Shown piece by piece: positions 40,112-42,842 of a stretch of DNA of 42,842 bases. Every line of letters begins with the position of its first letter. Within the stretch, counting starts at the first letter, position 1. The notes under the pieces were generated by a model. The model did no database searches, had not been told where the DNA came from, and saw nothing but the letters and a program-made list of their open reading frames with translations. The stretch is from Nitrospinaceae bacterium (GTDB taxonomy: Bacteria; Nitrospinota; Nitrospinia; Nitrospinales; VA-1). The stretch lies in the NCBI GenBank assembly GCA_023271875.1, contig JALPWY010000012.1, positions 1-42,842 on the forward strand, given 5' to 3'. Both the position numbers and the translations under genes were made by a program.

Positions 40112-41176
40112 TTGTACTCCTTCCAGAACGATGAAAACGAAACTATATTTTGCGGGAGACCCTTCGGGCCCCATAAGGCACCTCTGATAGTTGCTGAGAT
40201 AGGGTTTAATCACAATGGAGATGTCGACTTAGCTCGCGAGATGATAAGGTCGGCCGCACAGAATGGTGCTGATATTGTCAAACTGCAAACTTTTATCGGC
40301 AGCGAATTAGTTTCCAAAACGGCCAAGACTAAAGACCCCGACCAACCAGATCGTGAAATTTTTCTACACGAATTTTTCCAACGTTATCAACTTACCCAAA
40401 AAAACTACGAGACCTTGTTTGAATATTCCAATAAGCTAGGAACTCCTCTATTTTCAACACCCTTTGATGAGGGTTCGCTTGATATGCTGGTAGAGCTTGG
40501 AATGCCTGCTATCAAAATTGCGTCGCCTGACCTTACCTATCTTTCGTTTTTGAAACGGGCGGGAGGGAAAGGTTTGCCAGTTGTTCTTTCTACTGGCATG
40601 GGAACGAATGAAGAAATCGAAGCGGCCTTGAAGGCGATTCGGTTTACAGGAAATGAAAATATCATTCTATTGCATTGTGTTTCTAATTATCCCTCTCAAT
40701 ATTACGAGATGAACCTCGCTTGCCTGAAAGAAATGTCTTTGCGTTTCAAGGTTCCAGTCGGATTATCCGATCACACTAAAGATAATTTATCAGGAATAGT
40801 GGCCGCGTCTTTGGGTGCTGTGATGATCGAAAAACATTTTACGATTGATCGTAGCCTGCCGGGAGCGGATCAGAAAATTTCGATGGAACCCCATGAACTG
40901 TCTGCATTGAAAGAGGCAACGGTTAATGTTCAAAGTATTTTAGGAGACGGGGTGAAAAAAGTACAAGTTTCTGAAGAATCCGTAAAAAGGTCAGCTCGGC
41001 GCAGTTTAGTTGCCAGGATGGATATCAAATCTGGAACGACTTTAACTTCAGAAATGATCTGCTTGAAACGACCAGGCACAGGTATTCCCCCTGTGGATTT
41101 GGAACGAATCATAGGGGGAAAAGCAAAAACTGATATCCTCGCCGAACAGGTTATTACCTGGAAAATGATTCTGTAA
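40112..41176 (+). CDS. neuB: N-acetylneuraminate/legionaminate/pseudaminate synthase family protein with SAF domain; TTG start
   Basis: 'PLIVAEIGFNHNGDVDLAREMIRSAAQNGADIVKLQTF', 'PAIKIASPDLT', 'LSTGMGTNEEIEAAL', 'GLSDHTKDNLSGIVAASLGAVMIEKHFTIDRSLPGADQKISM', C-terminal SAF. Confidence 0.92.
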   Translation: MYSFQNDENETIFCGRPFGPHKAPLIVAEIGFNHNGDVDLAREMIRSAAQNGADIVKLQTFIGSELVSKTAKTKDPDQPDREIFLHEFFQRYQLTQKNYETLFEYSNKLGTPLFSTPFDEGSLDMLVELGMPAIKIASPDLTYLSFLKRAGGKGLPVVLSTGMGTNEEIEAALKAIRFTGNENIILLHCVSNYPSQYYEMNLACLKEMSLRFKVPVGLSDHTKDNLSGIVAASLGAVMIEKHFTIDRSLPGADQKISMEPHELSALKEATVNVQSILGDGVKKVQVSEESVKRSARRSLVARMDIKSGTTLTSEMICLKRPGTGIPPVDLERIIGGKAKTDILAEQVITWKMIL

Positions 41177-41208
41177 AAAATCTTTTCAAAAACCTCTTAT
41201 CAAATTAC

Positions 41209-42486
41209 ATGCTAAAGAATTTAGCTTTATTTTTAACAGCTCTTTTTTTGATGTTTGTTCTTGGAGAGTGGTTGTTTCCAAAGTTTCTAGGAAAACTTCC
41301 TCTGCGTTTATATGGTTCTATAGACAAAAACCTCCGAATTCTAGCGCAAAGTTCCAAGAAAAATACATTGCCTCATGAATACATCGCAATTGCGGGCGAT
41401 TCTTATGCTGTTGGCGCGGGTGATTGGTTAGAGGAAATTCGTGGCACTAGTTTTTTTGGATCACCTAGCTATTCTCCAGCCCATTTGATTAATGAAAAAA
41501 CAGGGATCGATGTAGTCTCTTTTGGGCAGGGAGGTGTTGGAAGTTTCGGGGGTATATGGAAAGAACCAATTACTCAATTTTTACACATAAATTCTGTAAA
41601 AAATTATCACCTTTCTCCGCCAAAGTATTTTTTAGTGTTTTTTTATGAAGGAAATGACATTTACGACAATGTTGGGTTTTTAAGGAAAAAACTATTTTCG
41701 ATTAAAAAAGGATCTCTGAACAAGAAAACTGAATTGAATGAGGTTATAACTCCTTTAAATCGAGAGTTCCAAAAAGTCTTAGATGGTGACTATAGTGGAA
41801 GTCTTTGGAAAAACATGCTGTTCACTCGATCTCTTTCTCAGGGTATTTCGAACCTGGTTAAAGAGTTTGCCTTTTTAAACAAAAACCTCCCATTTTATTT
41901 TTCATTTCCCAAAACACCTATTAGCCTTGGGCTAATTAATGATGAAAAAACCCCACTTCCAATGCACTTGCAAGGACCGCCTCTATTTGGGATCAAAGAA
42001 CCAGGTTGGAAATTTTCTCAAGCAGGCAAATTGACGAACCCGAGTGAGGAATTCCATATAACTGAAGGAGAATATAAATTGGGTTTGTTAATTTTTGAAC
42101 GAGGGTTGGTTGTTCTAGCAGGGTTTTTCCCTCAAACAGAGATCAAAGTAGTATTCATTCCGTCTCCTTTATCTTCTTATAATTTGGTTTCCCAAAAGGT
42201 TTCGTATAGGGGGTATATGGAGTTCAAAAACCTTGAAGAGGTTGCTGTGATTAACAGAAGACATGCGGAATTGTGCGAAGCTATTCAGAGTATTTCTTTG
42301 GCCCGCAATATGTCATTTTTAAATACCACAAAGAGTCTCAGAAGGGCGGCGTCTTATGAATTTATACACGGCCCAATCGACTGGGATCATTTCAACAAAA
42401 AAGGTTATGAGGCATTATCCACTGATATCGCGGAAATGTTTCTTAAACCAGGTGGAGGAGTTAGAACAGATAATTGCGTTTATTAA
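41209..42486 (+). CDS. SGNH/GDSL-hydrolase-like protein, membrane-anchored or secreted
   Basis: N-terminal hydrophobic segment; blocks 'IAIAGDSYAVGAG', 'GQGGVG', 'YEGNDIYDN' and C-terminal 'DWDHFNKKGYEALS'. Confidence 0.75.
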   Translation: MLKNLALFLTALFLMFVLGEWLFPKFLGKLPLRLYGSIDKNLRILAQSSKKNTLPHEYIAIAGDSYAVGAGDWLEEIRGTSFFGSPSYSPAHLINEKTGIDVVSFGQGGVGSFGGIWKEPITQFLHINSVKNYHLSPPKYFLVFFYEGNDIYDNVGFLRKKLFSIKKGSLNKKTELNEVITPLNREFQKVLDGDYSGSLWKNMLFTRSLSQGISNLVKEFAFLNKNLPFYFSFPKTPISLGLINDEKTPLPMHLQGPPLFGIKEPGWKFSQAGKLTNPSEEFHITEGEYKLGLLIFERGLVVLAGFFPQTEIKVVFIPSPLSSYNLVSQKVSYRGYMEFKNLEEVAVINRRHAELCEAIQSISLARNMSFLNTTKSLRRAASYEFIHGPIDWDHFNKKGYEALSTDIAEMFLKPGGGVRTDNCVY

Positions 42487-42842
42487 TAGAGTTTGATGGT
42501 GATCTGGGTTACCAAATTCGCGAACAAGCTATGATGAAGTTGACATAAAAGAAAAGATTCATCACCAACCTGTATTTATTGTTTGCAATAGTTTTCCTGT
42601 AATCGACATAACCCGGCAGCAATGCTTCCGAGGATACAATGGGTCAAAGCTGAGATAGCCCCTGGAACAGTTGCTAAAAGGTTAATATAGTAAAGAACTT
42701 AGCACGTCTTTTTCAAAGTTCAGCCCTATCATTTTTCCGCTTAAGATTTTCTTTTTAAGGCCAGCAACTGAATGTTATTCAATTCTTTTCAATACTTCCT
42801 GATATTTTTGCCAGCATCAGTTGCTCTTTATTATTTAACCTT

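Noticed and set aside
42576-42698. Minus-strand open stretch ...YYINLLATVPGAISALTHCILGSIAAGLCRLQENYCKQ*
   Set aside because: Hydrophobic and protein-like, but no start codon in the open stretch and no family I can name; possibly a gene remnant, not supportable without a search.
42780-42842. Possible C-terminus of a minus-strand gene entering from the right edge (…EQLMLAKISGSIEKN* or …KYQEVLKRIE*)
   Set aside because: Too short to assign; needs sequence beyond the window.

Overview
The window is 42.8 kb of gene-dense bacterial chromosome with no rRNA, tRNA, CRISPR array or transposase that I could see. From left to right it contains: an LPS/polysaccharide block (GT4 glycosyltransferases, hldD-like epimerase, GT9 heptosyltransferase, WaaG-like GT, GT2, an SDR plus cupin pair resembling a split CapF/FnlB); a housekeeping and metabolic stretch (lipocalin/CrtC-like, DDAH, gamma-glutamylcyclotransferase, trxA, an aroA-DUF255-bioB run, a ThyX-like double-domain protein, pntAB, YncE-like beta-propeller); a TPR plus 2OG-Fe(II) oxygenase pair; msrP, cutA, a VTT membrane protein, priA, parvulins, a UMF1-type MFS, maf, a radical SAM protein; and a sialic-acid-synthase-like neuB with an SGNH hydrolase. 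Three periplasmic FGE/SUMF1-fold proteins are spread over the window and all appear to lack the catalytic cysteine pair. The most interesting observations are: (1) a double-CDGSH iron-sulfur protein gene hidden in an unexplained gap and broken by two single-base homopolymer frameshifts; (2) a tandem ThyX-like protein whose halves appear to retain complementary parts of the ThyX motif; (3) a HalD/BesD-like 2OG oxygenase with an intact HxD triad, abutting a His-rich TPR gene; (4) the three FGE-fold paralogs lacking catalytic cysteines, two of them translationally coupled to membrane-protein genes; (5) the split CapF-like pair; and (6) a good sigma-54-type promoter in front of a small orphan gene. 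Gene content suggests a Gram-negative, possibly Nitrospinota-like organism; this is inference only.
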